From contig CAIUPE010000050.1 of NCBI GenBank assembly GCA_903900975.1, forward strand, positions 1 to 62,913: DNA of 62,913 nt, written 5' to 3'. Shown piece after piece: positions 37,262 through 46,779 of this stretch. Every line of letters starts with the position of its first letter. The first letter of the stretch is position 1. A program made the translations under genes and the position numbers. The notes beneath the pieces were generated by a model, which was given only the letters and a program-made list of their open reading frames with translations, was not told where the DNA came from and did not search any database. The DNA is from an uncultured Hyphomicrobiales bacterium. Its GTDB lineage: Bacteria; Pseudomonadota; Alphaproteobacteria; Rhizobiales; Beijerinckiaceae.

Positions 37262-37416
37262 CCAATCCCTCAGCCAAATTGGAACAGGTCACCGACATGA
37301 CACAGAATAAGCATGCCGCGAATTGACGCGGCTTCACTATCGCGATTCTGCCGGTGACACACAAGGCTGGGTAGCTAAGAAAGTCCAATCATGGCCTTAG
37401 CATGACATAGAATAGC

Positions 37417-37950
37417 TTATTTGGTGCTTTTAGCTCGTTCGATCCCATCCAGAATCAAGGATTTGGCTTCGTCGGCATTGCCCCAACGCACAATCTTAAC
37501 CCATTTTCCGGGCTCAAGATCCTTATAGTGTTCAAAAAAATGCTCAATCTGGTGCAACGTGATTTCCGGCAGATCGGTGTAATTTTCGACGCCCTCATAG
37601 CGGCGTGTCAATTTAACGCTCGGTACAGCCACGATTTTTTCGTCCATGCCTGCTTCGTCTTCCATGATCAAAACACCGACAGGCTTCACGCTCATAATAG
37701 CACCCGGGATGATAGCGCGGGTATTGGCAACGATCACATCGCAGGGATCGCCGTCATCCGATAACGTGCCCGGAATAAAGCCATAATTTCCCGGATACCG
37801 CATCGAGGTATACAGGAAGCGATCCACCACGAGGGCACCAGCTGCTTTATCCATCTCATATTTGATCGGCTCGCCGCCGATCGGTACCTCGATCACCACG
37901 TTGACGTCATGAGGCACGTTGGTTCCGAGAGAAATGGCCGAAATATTCAT
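37417..37950 (-). CDS. ppa: Inorganic pyrophosphatase
   Basis: The 177-residue family I pyrophosphatase has the metal-binding [12 protein letters not shown], the [15 protein letters not shown] and [20 protein letters not shown] segments. It hydrolyses PPi in the cytosol. The start MNISAISLG matches relatives; an ATG at 37968 would add six residues. Single-gene unit. Confidence 0.96.
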   Translation of the reverse strand: MNISAISLGTNVPHDVNVVIEVPIGGEPIKYEMDKAAGALVVDRFLYTSMRYPGNYGFIPGTLSDDGDPCDVIVANTRAIIPGAIMSVKPVGVLIMEDEAGMDEKIVAVPSVKLTRRYEGVENYTDLPEITLHQIEHFFEHYKDLEPGKWVKIVRWGNADEAKSLILDGIERAKSTK

Positions 37951-38096
37951 CGTAATCTTCGCTTTCAATTCGTTTGCAATATGAGCATCTCTCTAAGTTC
38001 CACAACGCCGACGCGCAAGAACGACTTTGTACGAAAGAGGGAGGCAAGGACATAACGCTTTGACATCACGGCTTAGACTCCCCATCTTCAGCGCAC

Positions 38097-39107
38097 ATGA
38101 CCCATGATTCCCCGCCCCCGCGCAAAAGCCGCAATCCTTACTATCAAGGACCGGTTACCGACCATTTTGACGGCGAGCATTTTTTCAACCCGGGAAGGCG
38201 TTGGAAGAAGTCGCCGCGTGATATGGTCAAATGGCTGTTGGAACCGAAAGCGGCGCGGTGGCCCTTGGCCCATCCAAGTCCGTTCTCGGATCGCCCACCC
38301 CGGCGGGTGATCGGGCGTAATATTCGGCTAAGCTTTGTCGGCCATGCGAGTTTTTTGTTACAAACAGCGGGTCTTAATATCTTGCTCGACCCGGTCTGGT
38401 CGGAACGGGTGTCTCCCTTCAGCTTCGCCGGTCCGAAGCGGGTGAATGCACCGGGTATCGAATTTTCTCGCTTGCCCCCAATTGATATCGTGTTGGTCTC
38501 CCATAACCATTACGATCATCTCGACCTCGCAACGCTCCGCCGTCTACATGCCGATCATGCGCCGCGTTTCATCACGCCGCTCGGCAATGATACGATTATC
38601 CGTCAGGCCCATGATGGTATTCGTACGGAGGCTCACGATTGGGGGGACCGAGTTGATCTCGGTAATGGCGTTTTCGTCCATCTCGAGGAGGCCTATCACT
38701 GGTCAGCGCGAGGTGTGCGCGACCGCCTAAGGGCGCTTTGGGCTGCTTTTCTCATAGAAACACCCGGCGGGCGAATTTACCATATCGGCGACACTGGCTT
38801 CCATGATGGGAAGATTTTTCCCGCGGTCCACGAAAAACATGGTGCGATCAAACTCGCGATTTTACCAATCGGGGCATACGAACCACGCTGGTTTATGGCC
38901 GAACAGCACATGAACCCCGAAGAGGCGGTGCGTGCCTTTATCGCATCAGGTGCGGAGCGCGCGGTTGCCCATCATTGGGGAACGTTCCAATTGACCAATG
39001 AAGGGGTAACCGCCCCCCCCAACGATCTCCGCGAAGCATTACAAATCCATGGCATCGCGGAGCATCGCTTCACAGTTCTTAAGCCCGGCGAGGCGCTTTC
39101 GCTATAG
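38097..39107 (+). CDS. MBL-fold hydrolase, NAPE-PLD/UlaG-like
   Basis: The 336-residue protein has the metallo-beta-lactamase motif HNHYDHLD (H136, H138, D140, H141), later HIGDTGFHDG and AVAHHWGTF. The N-terminal NPGRRWKKSPRDMVKWLLEP and LSFVGHASFLLQTAGLNILLDPVWSER are typical of NAPE-hydrolysing phospholipase D relatives. It may cleave phospholipid headgroups; the substrate is not shown. Confidence 0.87.
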   Translation: MTHDSPPPRKSRNPYYQGPVTDHFDGEHFFNPGRRWKKSPRDMVKWLLEPKAARWPLAHPSPFSDRPPRRVIGRNIRLSFVGHASFLLQTAGLNILLDPVWSERVSPFSFAGPKRVNAPGIEFSRLPPIDIVLVSHNHYDHLDLATLRRLHADHAPRFITPLGNDTIIRQAHDGIRTEAHDWGDRVDLGNGVFVHLEEAYHWSARGVRDRLRALWAAFLIETPGGRIYHIGDTGFHDGKIFPAVHEKHGAIKLAILPIGAYEPRWFMAEQHMNPEEAVRAFIASGAERAVAHHWGTFQLTNEGVTAPPNDLREALQIHGIAEHRFTVLKPGEALSL

Positions 39108-39117
39108 GGGATCGACG

Positions 39118-39909
39118 TCACTTTTTCGGCTGAACAAAAATATTGATGGTCGTCGCCGGCGATGCACTCGTGTCTCCAAAAACGAGATATTCCTCGATGA
39201 AAGCGTCTTTGACGACAATATCTTTGGCATCGAGATAGGCCGTGATCTGTTCATAGGCACCATCAATCTCGTCATACGAGGCAAGATGCGCAAACCGGAT
39301 CGCCTTGCCCGCAGGTGTCGTGCCAAGACGCGTATCGGTTGGAAAATCGACGGGTGTCAATTCTGGAACCGATGCAACAGGTAAGATCGCGTCATAAGTG
39401 AACGACGTATCATTGGTATCGACGAATACCGTAACGGGATATCCGGTAATAACCAATCCAGCCTTTTCAGCCGATGCCCTGCCGCGAGAAAATGCGTCGC
39501 GAATTTCATTATAAGCCGATTCCCATTGTGCTTTACCATGTACGATCACGGCAGGCTTAGGCTGCAATTCGAGCGGATCAGGTAACGTGGCTTCCGAGAC
39601 CGGCGGTGCAAGACTGGTGAGCGTGGGCGTAGGCGTGGGTAGCGTTGGCGCAATTGTCGGCACCACCGTCGTGACTTGGGGAACCGGCGACGGAGCTGCA
39701 GCAGGCGGCGACTCCACTTTTGGAACATCTACCCCTGAAACAGGCTGGGACGCAGTAGCCGGAGCCGGAGCCGAAAGTGGCACCGTTTCAATAACAGTGG
39801 CCGACGGCGGTGCGGGTGATATGGATTGTGCAACGGCTGACATCACCGTCAACGCCACCCATAGGGGTGCCATGGCCATCACTGCCGTGCTCGAAATTCT
39901 TAGCCCCAT
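39118..39909 (-). CDS. Exported GyrI-like effector-binding-domain protein
   Basis: The 263-residue protein starts MGLRISSTAVMAMAPLWVAL, a signal peptide, continues with a proline/threonine/alanine-rich linker (about 30-115), and ends in a GyrI-like domain (about 120-260) with ASYDEIDGAYEQITAYLDAKD and EEYLVFGDTSASPATTINIF. GyrI-like domains bind small molecules and are mostly cytosolic parts of regulators; export is unusual. GAGGGG six bases before the ATG at 39909 fixes the start. Confidence 0.75.
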   Translation of the reverse strand: MGLRISSTAVMAMAPLWVALTVMSAVAQSISPAPPSATVIETVPLSAPAPATASQPVSGVDVPKVESPPAAAPSPVPQVTTVVPTIAPTLPTPTPTLTSLAPPVSEATLPDPLELQPKPAVIVHGKAQWESAYNEIRDAFSRGRASAEKAGLVITGYPVTVFVDTNDTSFTYDAILPVASVPELTPVDFPTDTRLGTTPAGKAIRFAHLASYDEIDGAYEQITAYLDAKDIVVKDAFIEEYLVFGDTSASPATTINIFVQPKK

Positions 39910-40053
39910 TCCAAACCCCTCCCACAGCCGCACTGATTCGCTGCGTTTCTTGCATTTCGACGATAGAACGTGGCGATGACGCGGTCGAGACAGGTTCTGA
40001 CTCGCGTCACACGCCCCAACCATGATATGCGGCGGACAGTGATGGAAGTTCAT

Positions 40054-40926
40054 ATGACAAGCGCATTAATCGGACGCCCCTTTCTTAAGATGAACGGGGC
40101 CGGGAATGAAATAACCATTTTGGACCTGCGCGGCAGCGGGCTAGCCATTGAGCCTGCGGAGGCGCGCGCGATAGCTCGACATTCAGCCACAGCCTTTGAT
40201 CAACTTATGGTGCTGTTTGATCCGCAAACACCGGGCACGGATGCCTTTATGCGAATTTTCAATACCGATGGCAGCGAATCGTCTGCCTGCGGCAATGGCA
40301 CACGCTGCGTCAGCTGGTATCTGCTGGAGGGGCAAGTTCGGGACCAGCTCATCCTTGAAACGGCTGCCGGGCGACTTGACGCCCGCCGCGATGGGCCGCT
40401 GACCTTCACCATCGATATGGGCCGTCCGCGCTTCGGTTGGCAGGATATTCCCCTTTCACGGCCCGTGGCTTCCATTGATTCGGTGGATTTTTCGTTTGAG
40501 ACGTCGAATGGAATGACTCTGACACATCCAGCTTGTGTGAATATGGGGAATCCGCATGCCATTTTCTTTGTCGAGGATGTCGAGGCCTATGCACTTGATG
40601 TGAATGGCCCCTTGCTAGAACATAATTCTCTCTTTCCAGAGCGTGCCAATATTTCCTTGGTTCACGTCGTTGATCGTCACCATCTGATCCAGAAAGTATG
40701 GGAACGAGGCGCTGGTCTGACATTGGCCTGCGGGTCTGGCGCATGTGCTGCGGCTATCGCTGCCGCCCGCAAGGGGTTGGCCGAGCGCAAGGTGCGCATC
40801 AGCCTACCGGGCGGTGACTTGATGATCGAATGGCGAGCGAGCGACGACCATGTGCTGATGACGGGGCCAGTGGCGCTCGAGCATCGCGGGACACTTGACG
40901 CCGAACTGTTCCGGACACTCGCCTGA
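40054..40926 (+). CDS. dapF: Diaminopimelate epimerase
   Basis: DapF converts LL- to meso-diaminopimelate for lysine and cell wall. The 290-residue protein has both catalytic cysteines: C79 (SESSACGNGTRCV) and C226 (LACGSGACAAAIAA). Start MTSALIGRPFLKMNGAGNE fits the family and GGAAG lies upstream. The stop overlaps the mtaB start by one base. Confidence 0.95.
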   Translation: MTSALIGRPFLKMNGAGNEITILDLRGSGLAIEPAEARAIARHSATAFDQLMVLFDPQTPGTDAFMRIFNTDGSESSACGNGTRCVSWYLLEGQVRDQLILETAAGRLDARRDGPLTFTIDMGRPRFGWQDIPLSRPVASIDSVDFSFETSNGMTLTHPACVNMGNPHAIFFVEDVEAYALDVNGPLLEHNSLFPERANISLVHVVDRHHLIQKVWERGAGLTLACGSGACAAAIAAARKGLAERKVRISLPGGDLMIEWRASDDHVLMTGPVALEHRGTLDAELFRTLA

Positions 40927-42176
40927 TGGGCGTCGACCTTGTTACCTTCGGCTGCCGGTTGAATGGCGTGGAATCAGAAGCCATGAAGCGGGCGGCTTCC
41001 GCCACTGCCACCGATGACCTCATCATTATTAACACCTGTGCAGTGACGAGCGAGGCCGTGCGCCAAGCCCGCCAGACCATCCGCCGTCTCAAACGCGAGC
41101 GCCCCGAGGCTAGGATCATCGTAACCGGTTGCGCCGCGCAAATTGAACCCGAACGCTTCGCCGAAATGCCCGAGGTTTCGAGCGTAATCGGCAATGAAGG
41201 CAAAACCAACCCTGATACTTGGGCAGCCCTTGGCGATCCGAGCTATGGCAGCGAGCGCGTCAAAGTCTCCGATATTATGGCTGTAAGGGAAATGGCACCG
41301 CATCTGGTCGAGGCCTTTGAAGGCCATACCCGTGCCTTTGTCGAAGTCCAAAATGGCTGCGACCACCGATGCACCTTTTGCATTATCCCTTATGGGCGCG
41401 GCAATTCGCGTTCAGTACCGATGGGGGCCGTTACGGACCAAATCGCGCGGCTTGTTGATGCCGGCCACAAGGAAGCCGTGCTAACCGGCGTTGATTTAAC
41501 CAGCTATGGTACCGATTTGCCGGGCGCACCAAAATTTGGGGCCTTGGTCAAAGCGATCTTGCGGCATGTACCGGCGTTGAAGCGTTTAAGGATTTCGTCG
41601 ATTGATTCTGTTGAGGCCGATGCTGATCTCATCGATGCCATCGCCACCGAGCAGCGCCTGATGCCGCATTTGCATCTCTCGTTGCAAGCCGGCGATGATA
41701 TGATTTTGAAGCGCATGAAGCGCCGCCATTCACGCGCCGATGCAATTCGTTTCTGCATCGACATGCGTCAAGCGAGGCCCGATCTCATCTATGGAGCTGA
41801 TATCATTGCGGGCTTTCCAACCGAGACCGAGGCGATGTTCGAGCAGTCGTTGACGCTGATCGAAGAATGCTCGCTCTCGTTTCTCCATGTGTTCCCTTAT
41901 TCGAAGCGTCCCGGCACACCGGCGGCCAAAATGCCCCAAGTCAAAGGCGAGATCATCAAAGAACGTGCACGGCGCTTACGGGAAGCGGGCGATCGAGCTT
42001 TACAGACGCATCTCACACGGCTGGTTGGCACGGAACAGGACGTTCTGGTCGAACGCGGCGGAATAGCCCGGACGCCCTGCTTTACGCCGGTAAAAGTGGG
42101 CGATCAATTCGAGGCGGGGCATATCGAAAAGGTCCGCATCGCTAGAATTGCAACGAACGGTATGCTCACCATTTGA
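40926..42176 (+). CDS. mtaB: tRNA t6A37 methylthiotransferase
   Basis: MtaB converts t6A37 to ms2t6A in tRNA-Lys. The 416-residue radical SAM enzyme has the three N-terminal cluster cysteines C10, C38 and C69, the radical SAM triad C145, C149, C152 (CDHRCTFC), and a C-terminal TRAM domain. GCRLN at the start and the absence of an extended tail place it with MtaB rather than MiaB. Coupled to dapF, a standard pairing. Confidence 0.93.
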   Translation: MGVDLVTFGCRLNGVESEAMKRAASATATDDLIIINTCAVTSEAVRQARQTIRRLKRERPEARIIVTGCAAQIEPERFAEMPEVSSVIGNEGKTNPDTWAALGDPSYGSERVKVSDIMAVREMAPHLVEAFEGHTRAFVEVQNGCDHRCTFCIIPYGRGNSRSVPMGAVTDQIARLVDAGHKEAVLTGVDLTSYGTDLPGAPKFGALVKAILRHVPALKRLRISSIDSVEADADLIDAIATEQRLMPHLHLSLQAGDDMILKRMKRRHSRADAIRFCIDMRQARPDLIYGADIIAGFPTETEAMFEQSLTLIEECSLSFLHVFPYSKRPGTPAAKMPQVKGEIIKERARRLREAGDRALQTHLTRLVGTEQDVLVERGGIARTPCFTPVKVGDQFEAGHIEKVRIARIATNGMLTI

Positions 42177-42190
42177 TGACAGGCGGCACC

Positions 42191-42769
42191 CTAAGGCCGC
42201 CGCCAATGAAAAATCCATTTCGGTTCGTCGCATTTAAGCCAGTTGATATAATTTCCCGGTAGGTTGAAGGGGCTCATCCGGAGATCGACAGGACGTAACG
42301 ACCCAGCCGAAATATCGCTGTTGATCAAATGACTGAGCGACGGATGAAATCCGTTCGTGATCAAAGCCTGTTGAAAATTAGCTAATCGCGGCAAAAAAGT
42401 GAGGATATCGTCGTTCGACCAGTGCTGCATAACGTCTTTCATGATCAGCAGGTCAGCCGTTGGGAGTGTTTCGGTTAGGGCATCGGCGTGGAGAAAACTC
42501 ACGCCGTCGCGGGCAAAGGACTGGGTGTTGGATAACACAACATCCGAAACGTCGATGCCGATATAGCGGATGCCCTGCCAATCGATCAGCTTTGAAAATT
42601 GCCAGTCGCCACACCCGATATCCACAACCGATCTAATCTGGTTGGTTCGAATAAAATTATGCAGATAATGCCGGTAAGCCACCGTATTCTCGGCAAGTGA
42701 GCCCGAGCCCGAGCCATGCCCCCAGAGATTGTTGCTATAAATAGCATTGAAAATATCGCGGTGATTCAA
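42191..42769 (-). CDS. Class I SAM-dependent methyltransferase
   Basis: The 192-residue protein has motif I VVDIGCGDWQFSK (48-60), IGIDVSDVVL and a catalytic-region segment ADLLIMKDVMQHW. The first 40 residues (FNAIYSNNLWGHGSGSG) resemble small stand-alone methyltransferases of surface-sugar or accessory loci. The substrate is unknown. The gene is alone between convergent mtaB and an AT-rich 116-base gap. Confidence 0.8.
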   Translation of the reverse strand: MNHRDIFNAIYSNNLWGHGSGSGSLAENTVAYRHYLHNFIRTNQIRSVVDIGCGDWQFSKLIDWQGIRYIGIDVSDVVLSNTQSFARDGVSFLHADALTETLPTADLLIMKDVMQHWSNDDILTFLPRLANFQQALITNGFHPSLSHLINSDISAGSLRPVDLRMSPFNLPGNYINWLKCDEPKWIFHWRRP

Positions 42770-42885
42770 CCATCGCTCCGATCTTTAAGCAATCTTACGT
42801 TGCGTAATTTAATCGGATACAAAACGCAAATAAAAAGCAGACCGGAATGATACCAACGCCCCATCAAGGGGCCACAACTGTGCGG

Positions 42886-43581
42886 CTAAGAAGAAACGTG
42901 CCAACCACACGCGACCATCTTGGCGATCATATGATCGGGAGGCGGCGCCTCGACGCGGATCGGCGCTTTGTTCTTATACAGAGGAACGGTGATTGAGCGG
43001 GCATGAAGATGCAGCCGCTCTCCGGTCTGGCGGCCATCGCCATAGATCGGATCACCGATAATCGGCCAACCCATCGCCTGCGTATGAACGCGAAGCTGAT
43101 GGGTGCGACCTGTCTTTGGCATCAACAGTATAAAGGCCATTCCCGCTGCCCGCCCGAGTACTTTCCAAGCCGTTTGAGCGGGCAAGCCGTCCGGATCGGG
43201 CTTCATCCACCAGCCTTTCGACTGGTCGAGCCGGCCTAAAGCCATGTCGATAAAGCCTTCGTCCTCGCTGGGTCCGCCTTTGACAACAGCCCAATACGAT
43301 TTTTCCATTCTCCCTTCACGGAAGAGCTTGGAGAGATCATCTAGCGCTTTACGGTGCCGCCCGAGCACGAGACACCCCGAAGTGTCCTTATCGAGCCGGT
43401 GAGCCAATTGCGGCGGCTTTGGCAAGCCGAATTGTAAAGCTGGAAAAAATTGTTCCATATGCACGTCGCGGTTAACGGCATTGGGGTGCGATTGATGCAC
43501 GGCGATGCCCGCCGGCTTGTTGATCACAAGCATCAACGCATCGCGGTATAAAATTCGACCTTGGATTTCTTCTGGCGTCAT
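42886..43581 (-). CDS. RluA-family pseudouridine synthase
   Basis: The 231-residue protein has the catalytic motif HRLDKDTSG (61-69, D64) and the family segments NKPAGIAVHQ and PKTGRTHQLRVH. There is no S4 domain, as in RluA/TruC-like members. It modifies uridine in rRNA or tRNA; the target cannot be told. It is divergent from ftsY. Confidence 0.9.
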   Translation of the reverse strand: MTPEEIQGRILYRDALMLVINKPAGIAVHQSHPNAVNRDVHMEQFFPALQFGLPKPPQLAHRLDKDTSGCLVLGRHRKALDDLSKLFREGRMEKSYWAVVKGGPSEDEGFIDMALGRLDQSKGWWMKPDPDGLPAQTAWKVLGRAAGMAFILLMPKTGRTHQLRVHTQAMGWPIIGDPIYGDGRQTGERLHLHARSITVPLYKNKAPIRVEAPPPDHMIAKMVACGWHVSS

Positions 43582-43634
43582 GGCGTTGCTTCCTAACCCT
43601 TTCCTGTTGGACGCGAAAGCGTTATCGAGAGGGC

Positions 43635-44648
43635 ATGAACGACGAAACCATCAAAAAGCTCGGCCTGATCTCCCGCCTGTTCGGTGGCGGCCACGCGCCT
43701 GCCGCACCTGAAGACGTACCTGACGCCCCGAAACTGTCGTGGTGGCAGCGACTGAAAGGTGGGCTTGCCCGCTCCTCATCCTCCATTGGTCAGGGCATTA
43801 CCGACCTTTTCACCAAGCGCAAACTCGATGCTGGAACGCTGGAAGACTTCGAGGACGTGCTGATCCGCGCCGATCTCGGGCTGCCGGTGGCGACCCGCAT
43901 CGTCGAAGCAGTCGGCAAAGGCCGCTATGGCAAGGAAATTGAAGGCGAGGAAGTCAAAGCGATTTTGGCGGCTGAAGTCACCAAATCCCTGCTTCCGGTC
44001 GCCAAGCCCCTGGTGATCGACGAAACGAAAACCCCCTTCGTGATTTTGATGGTAGGCGTTAACGGATCGGGCAAAACCACGACAATCGGTAAACTTACAG
44101 CCAAATTCTCGAGCGAAGGGCGCAAGGTGATGCTGGCGGCGGGGGACACGTTCCGCGCTGCGGCCATCGAACAATTACAGGTCTGGGGCAACCGCACCGG
44201 CGCGCCCGTGATCACGCGGCCACAAGGCTCGGATGCGTCGGGTCTCGTTTTTGACGCGCTCGATCAGGCCACCAAAGCGGGTAGTGATGTGCTCTTGATC
44301 GATACCGCAGGACGCTTACAAAACCGCACGGAATTGATGGCCGAACTTGAGAAAGTGATCCGCGTCATCAAGAAAAAGGACGAGAGTGCTCCACATGCCG
44401 TCTTGCTTGTTCTGGATGCGACCGTTGGTCAAAACGCCCTTTCGCAGGTTGAGATTTTCGGTAAAATAGCGGGCGTTACCGGCCTGGTGATGACCAAACT
44501 CGATGGCACGGCACGCGGCGGCATACTGGTGGCACTGGCGGAAAAATTTGGTCTACCCGTGCATTTCATTGGCGTCGGCGAAGCGGTGGATGATTTGGAG
44601 CCGTTCAACGCGGATGAATTTGGGCGGGCGATTGCAGGGTTGGATTAG
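43635..44648 (+). CDS. ftsY: Signal recognition particle receptor FtsY
   Basis: FtsY docks ribosome-SRP complexes at the membrane. The 337-residue protein has the SRP-type GTPase: GVNGSGKTTT (141-150), DTFRAAAIEQL, DTAGRL and TKLDGTARGG. The acidic A domain is short, as in many alphaproteobacteria. A REP-like palindrome follows 22 bases after the stop. Confidence 0.97.
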   Translation: MNDETIKKLGLISRLFGGGHAPAAPEDVPDAPKLSWWQRLKGGLARSSSSIGQGITDLFTKRKLDAGTLEDFEDVLIRADLGLPVATRIVEAVGKGRYGKEIEGEEVKAILAAEVTKSLLPVAKPLVIDETKTPFVILMVGVNGSGKTTTIGKLTAKFSSEGRKVMLAAGDTFRAAAIEQLQVWGNRTGAPVITRPQGSDASGLVFDALDQATKAGSDVLLIDTAGRLQNRTELMAELEKVIRVIKKKDESAPHAVLLVLDATVGQNALSQVEIFGKIAGVTGLVMTKLDGTARGGILVALAEKFGLPVHFIGVGEAVDDLEPFNADEFGRAIAGLD

Positions 44649-44670
44649 AATTCGCGATATTAGCACCATC

Positions 44671-44723
44671 GGACCGCGTGGCTCCTGCCACGCATTGCAT
44701 GCGAGCCGGGAGGCTCGCGGTCC
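44671..44723. repeat. REP-like palindromic element, copy 2
   Basis: This 53-base unit begins GGACCGCGTGGCTCC and ends GGGAGGCTCGCGGTCC, matching the outer arms of copy 1 (1793-1849), with a shared CGCATT centre. It sits between the convergent ftsY and rlmN genes and may act as a bidirectional terminator. Confidence 0.75.
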
Positions 44724-44749
44724 GATGTTAATTGCTCGATAACGAGGCG

Positions 44750-46018
44750 TTAATCTTCACCACTGCCCAGCGCATAAACGCCCTCAGCTCCGATGCCTTC
44801 TTCCAGCATCATGCGCGCACGCGCACGGAGCTTTTCTGTTTCGCTCTTTAACTGGCCGCAGGCGGCAAAAATATCGCGGCCCCGTGGTGTACGAACCGGC
44901 GAGGCGTAACCGGCGCGGAACACGACATCCGAGAATTCTTCGATTCGTCCCCAATCTGAACACTGATATTTTGTGCCTGGCCAAGGATTGAATGGGATAA
45001 GATTGATCTTCGCCGGAATGCCGTTCAAAAGCCGCACAAGCTCCCGCGCGTCCTTCAAGCTATCATTGACGCCATCGAGCATGACATATTCAAAGGTAAT
45101 CCGGCGAGCGTTCGAAAGGCCGGGATAGGCGCGGCAGGCCTCCAACAAATCCTTGATCGGATATTTTTTGTTGATCGGCACCAGCTCGTTGCGCAATTCG
45201 TCACGCACGGCATGGAGCGAAATGGCCAACATAGACCCGATCTCGTTGCCGGCTCGCTCGATCATTGGCACCACACCGGAGGTTGAAAGCGTGATCCGGC
45301 GACGGGAAAGGGATAGCCCTTCGCCATCGGTAACCACGGCCATCGCATCGCGAACATGATCGAAATTATAAAGCGGCTCACCCATGCCCATCAGCACGAC
45401 ATTCGATACTGCGCGCTCGGCATCGGGCACCAATCCGTCGGTGGGTCGAACAGCGCCTGGAAAATCGCCCAAACGATCACGCGCAATCAGGACCTGCGCC
45501 ACAATTTCCGCCGAAGTCAGATTACGCACGAGGCGTTGCGTGCCTGTATGACAGAAGGTGCAAGTGAGCGTGCAGCCGACTTGCGAGGAAATGCATAGCG
45601 TTCCACGATCCGATTCAGGGATATACACCGTCTCAATTTCGGCCCCCTTATCATGCGGGCCCGCCGGTGGCATGCGGATCAACCATTTGCGCGTACCATC
45701 GATCGAAATTTGTTCGGAAACTATTTCGGGACGCGCGAGTGTGAAATTCTGGTCGAGAATGCCACGCATCTCTTTCGAGACATTAAGCATCTCGTCAAAG
45801 GATTGGACGCCGCGATGGTAGATCCAGTGCCACAATTGCCCCGTGCGCATCCGCAATTCGCGCGCGGGAACGCCAATCGCCGCCAATTTTTCGGAAATTT
45901 CCGATCGACCAAGGCCCGCCAATGATGCCTTGGTACCCTCAGGAAGCGCCGCGGGTACCAAAATATCGGGAGTCTTCTCGATCCCATCGAGGATCGATGC
46001 CGTGTGACTCAACGTCAC
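44750..46018 (-). CDS. rlmN: Dual-specificity RNA methyltransferase RlmN
   Basis: RlmN methylates C2 of A2503 in 23S rRNA and A37 of some tRNAs. The radical SAM triad is C149, C153, C156 ([11 protein letters not shown]); the catalytic cysteine near the C-terminus lies in FAACGQLK. The best start is GTG at 46018, with AGGAAGG seven bases upstream; the GTG overlaps the TGA of ialB (GTGA), so the two are coupled. The protein is 422 residues. Confidence 0.95.
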   Translation of the reverse strand: MTLSHTASILDGIEKTPDILVPAALPEGTKASLAGLGRSEISEKLAAIGVPARELRMRTGQLWHWIYHRGVQSFDEMLNVSKEMRGILDQNFTLARPEIVSEQISIDGTRKWLIRMPPAGPHDKGAEIETVYIPESDRGTLCISSQVGCTLTCTFCHTGTQRLVRNLTSAEIVAQVLIARDRLGDFPGAVRPTDGLVPDAERAVSNVVLMGMGEPLYNFDHVRDAMAVVTDGEGLSLSRRRITLSTSGVVPMIERAGNEIGSMLAISLHAVRDELRNELVPINKKYPIKDLLEACRAYPGLSNARRITFEYVMLDGVNDSLKDARELVRLLNGIPAKINLIPFNPWPGTKYQCSDWGRIEEFSDVVFRAGYASPVRTPRGRDIFAACGQLKSETEKLRARARMMLEEGIGAEGVYALGSGED

Positions 46019-46602
46019 GGACAAGCCTTCCTGACCTGATCAAGCGCCTGACCAAACCCAGCCAACGCATAGGTTTCCGTCAGCGCATTGCCACGCTTAG
46101 ACGTTACTTTTAACGACAAAAGCGGATTTTTCTTCATTTGATCGATGACTGCTGCGTTGTCCTGCGGGTTTTTTAGCCACGCGACAAAGGTATTGGCTTG
46201 AACTTTCGGCGTTGTAACGAACGTAGATTTACCGATTACCAATTGGGCATCTGCCCCTTCTTTGGCGGGAAAGCCGAGCAAAATGCTCAATTCATCACGA
46301 ACATTTTCCTTTGGCCGCGAGGAGACAAAGAAATACCCCGGGTCGCGCTTGAGGTTGGCAGGCAGACGCTCCTTGGGAATAGCCAACGCATAGCAAACGC
46401 GGCCATTCGCCGTATCCGATGCATAGACATTCCAACTGCCAAACGTCCCCAGCTGAGTCGGCTGCCCCTCAACCGCAGCGACCGCGGGCTTTGCAGCCTC
46501 CGGCTTCTTGGTTTGGGCGTTGGCTTCTGGCGCAAGCGCAAAAAAGCCAGAGAGGACGATAGCCGCTAATGCGGAAATCCGAACGAAAGAACGATGTGTC
46601 AT
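46015..46602 (-). CDS. Invasion-associated locus B (IalB) family protein
   Basis: The 195-residue exported protein has a signal peptide ([20 protein letters not shown]) followed by the IalB domain [23 protein letters not shown]. IalB was described in Bartonella erythrocyte invasion, but the family is common in free-living Hyphomicrobiales, where its role is not known. It is translationally coupled to rlmN. The ATG at 46602 has GGAGG about ten bases upstream. Confidence 0.88.
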   Translation of the reverse strand: MTHRSFVRISALAAIVLSGFFALAPEANAQTKKPEAAKPAVAAVEGQPTQLGTFGSWNVYASDTANGRVCYALAIPKERLPANLKRDPGYFFVSSRPKENVRDELSILLGFPAKEGADAQLVIGKSTFVTTPKVQANTFVAWLKNPQDNAAVIDQMKKNPLLSLKVTSKRGNALTETYALAGFGQALDQVRKACP

Positions 46603-46779
46603 GGGCGTATCAGCCTCCAACGGAATCAATGCGCAAGTCAGCGCCTACCTTAAACCGACACCAGAGGAAACCAAAATTGTGGCTTCGACAAGAAAACTGC
46701 GTTCCAAATGACGCAATTTCATGCCATTACTGCTGCCACAACTCGTTTTTCCCAATGAATTGGGGCAAGGAAGTTAAGG

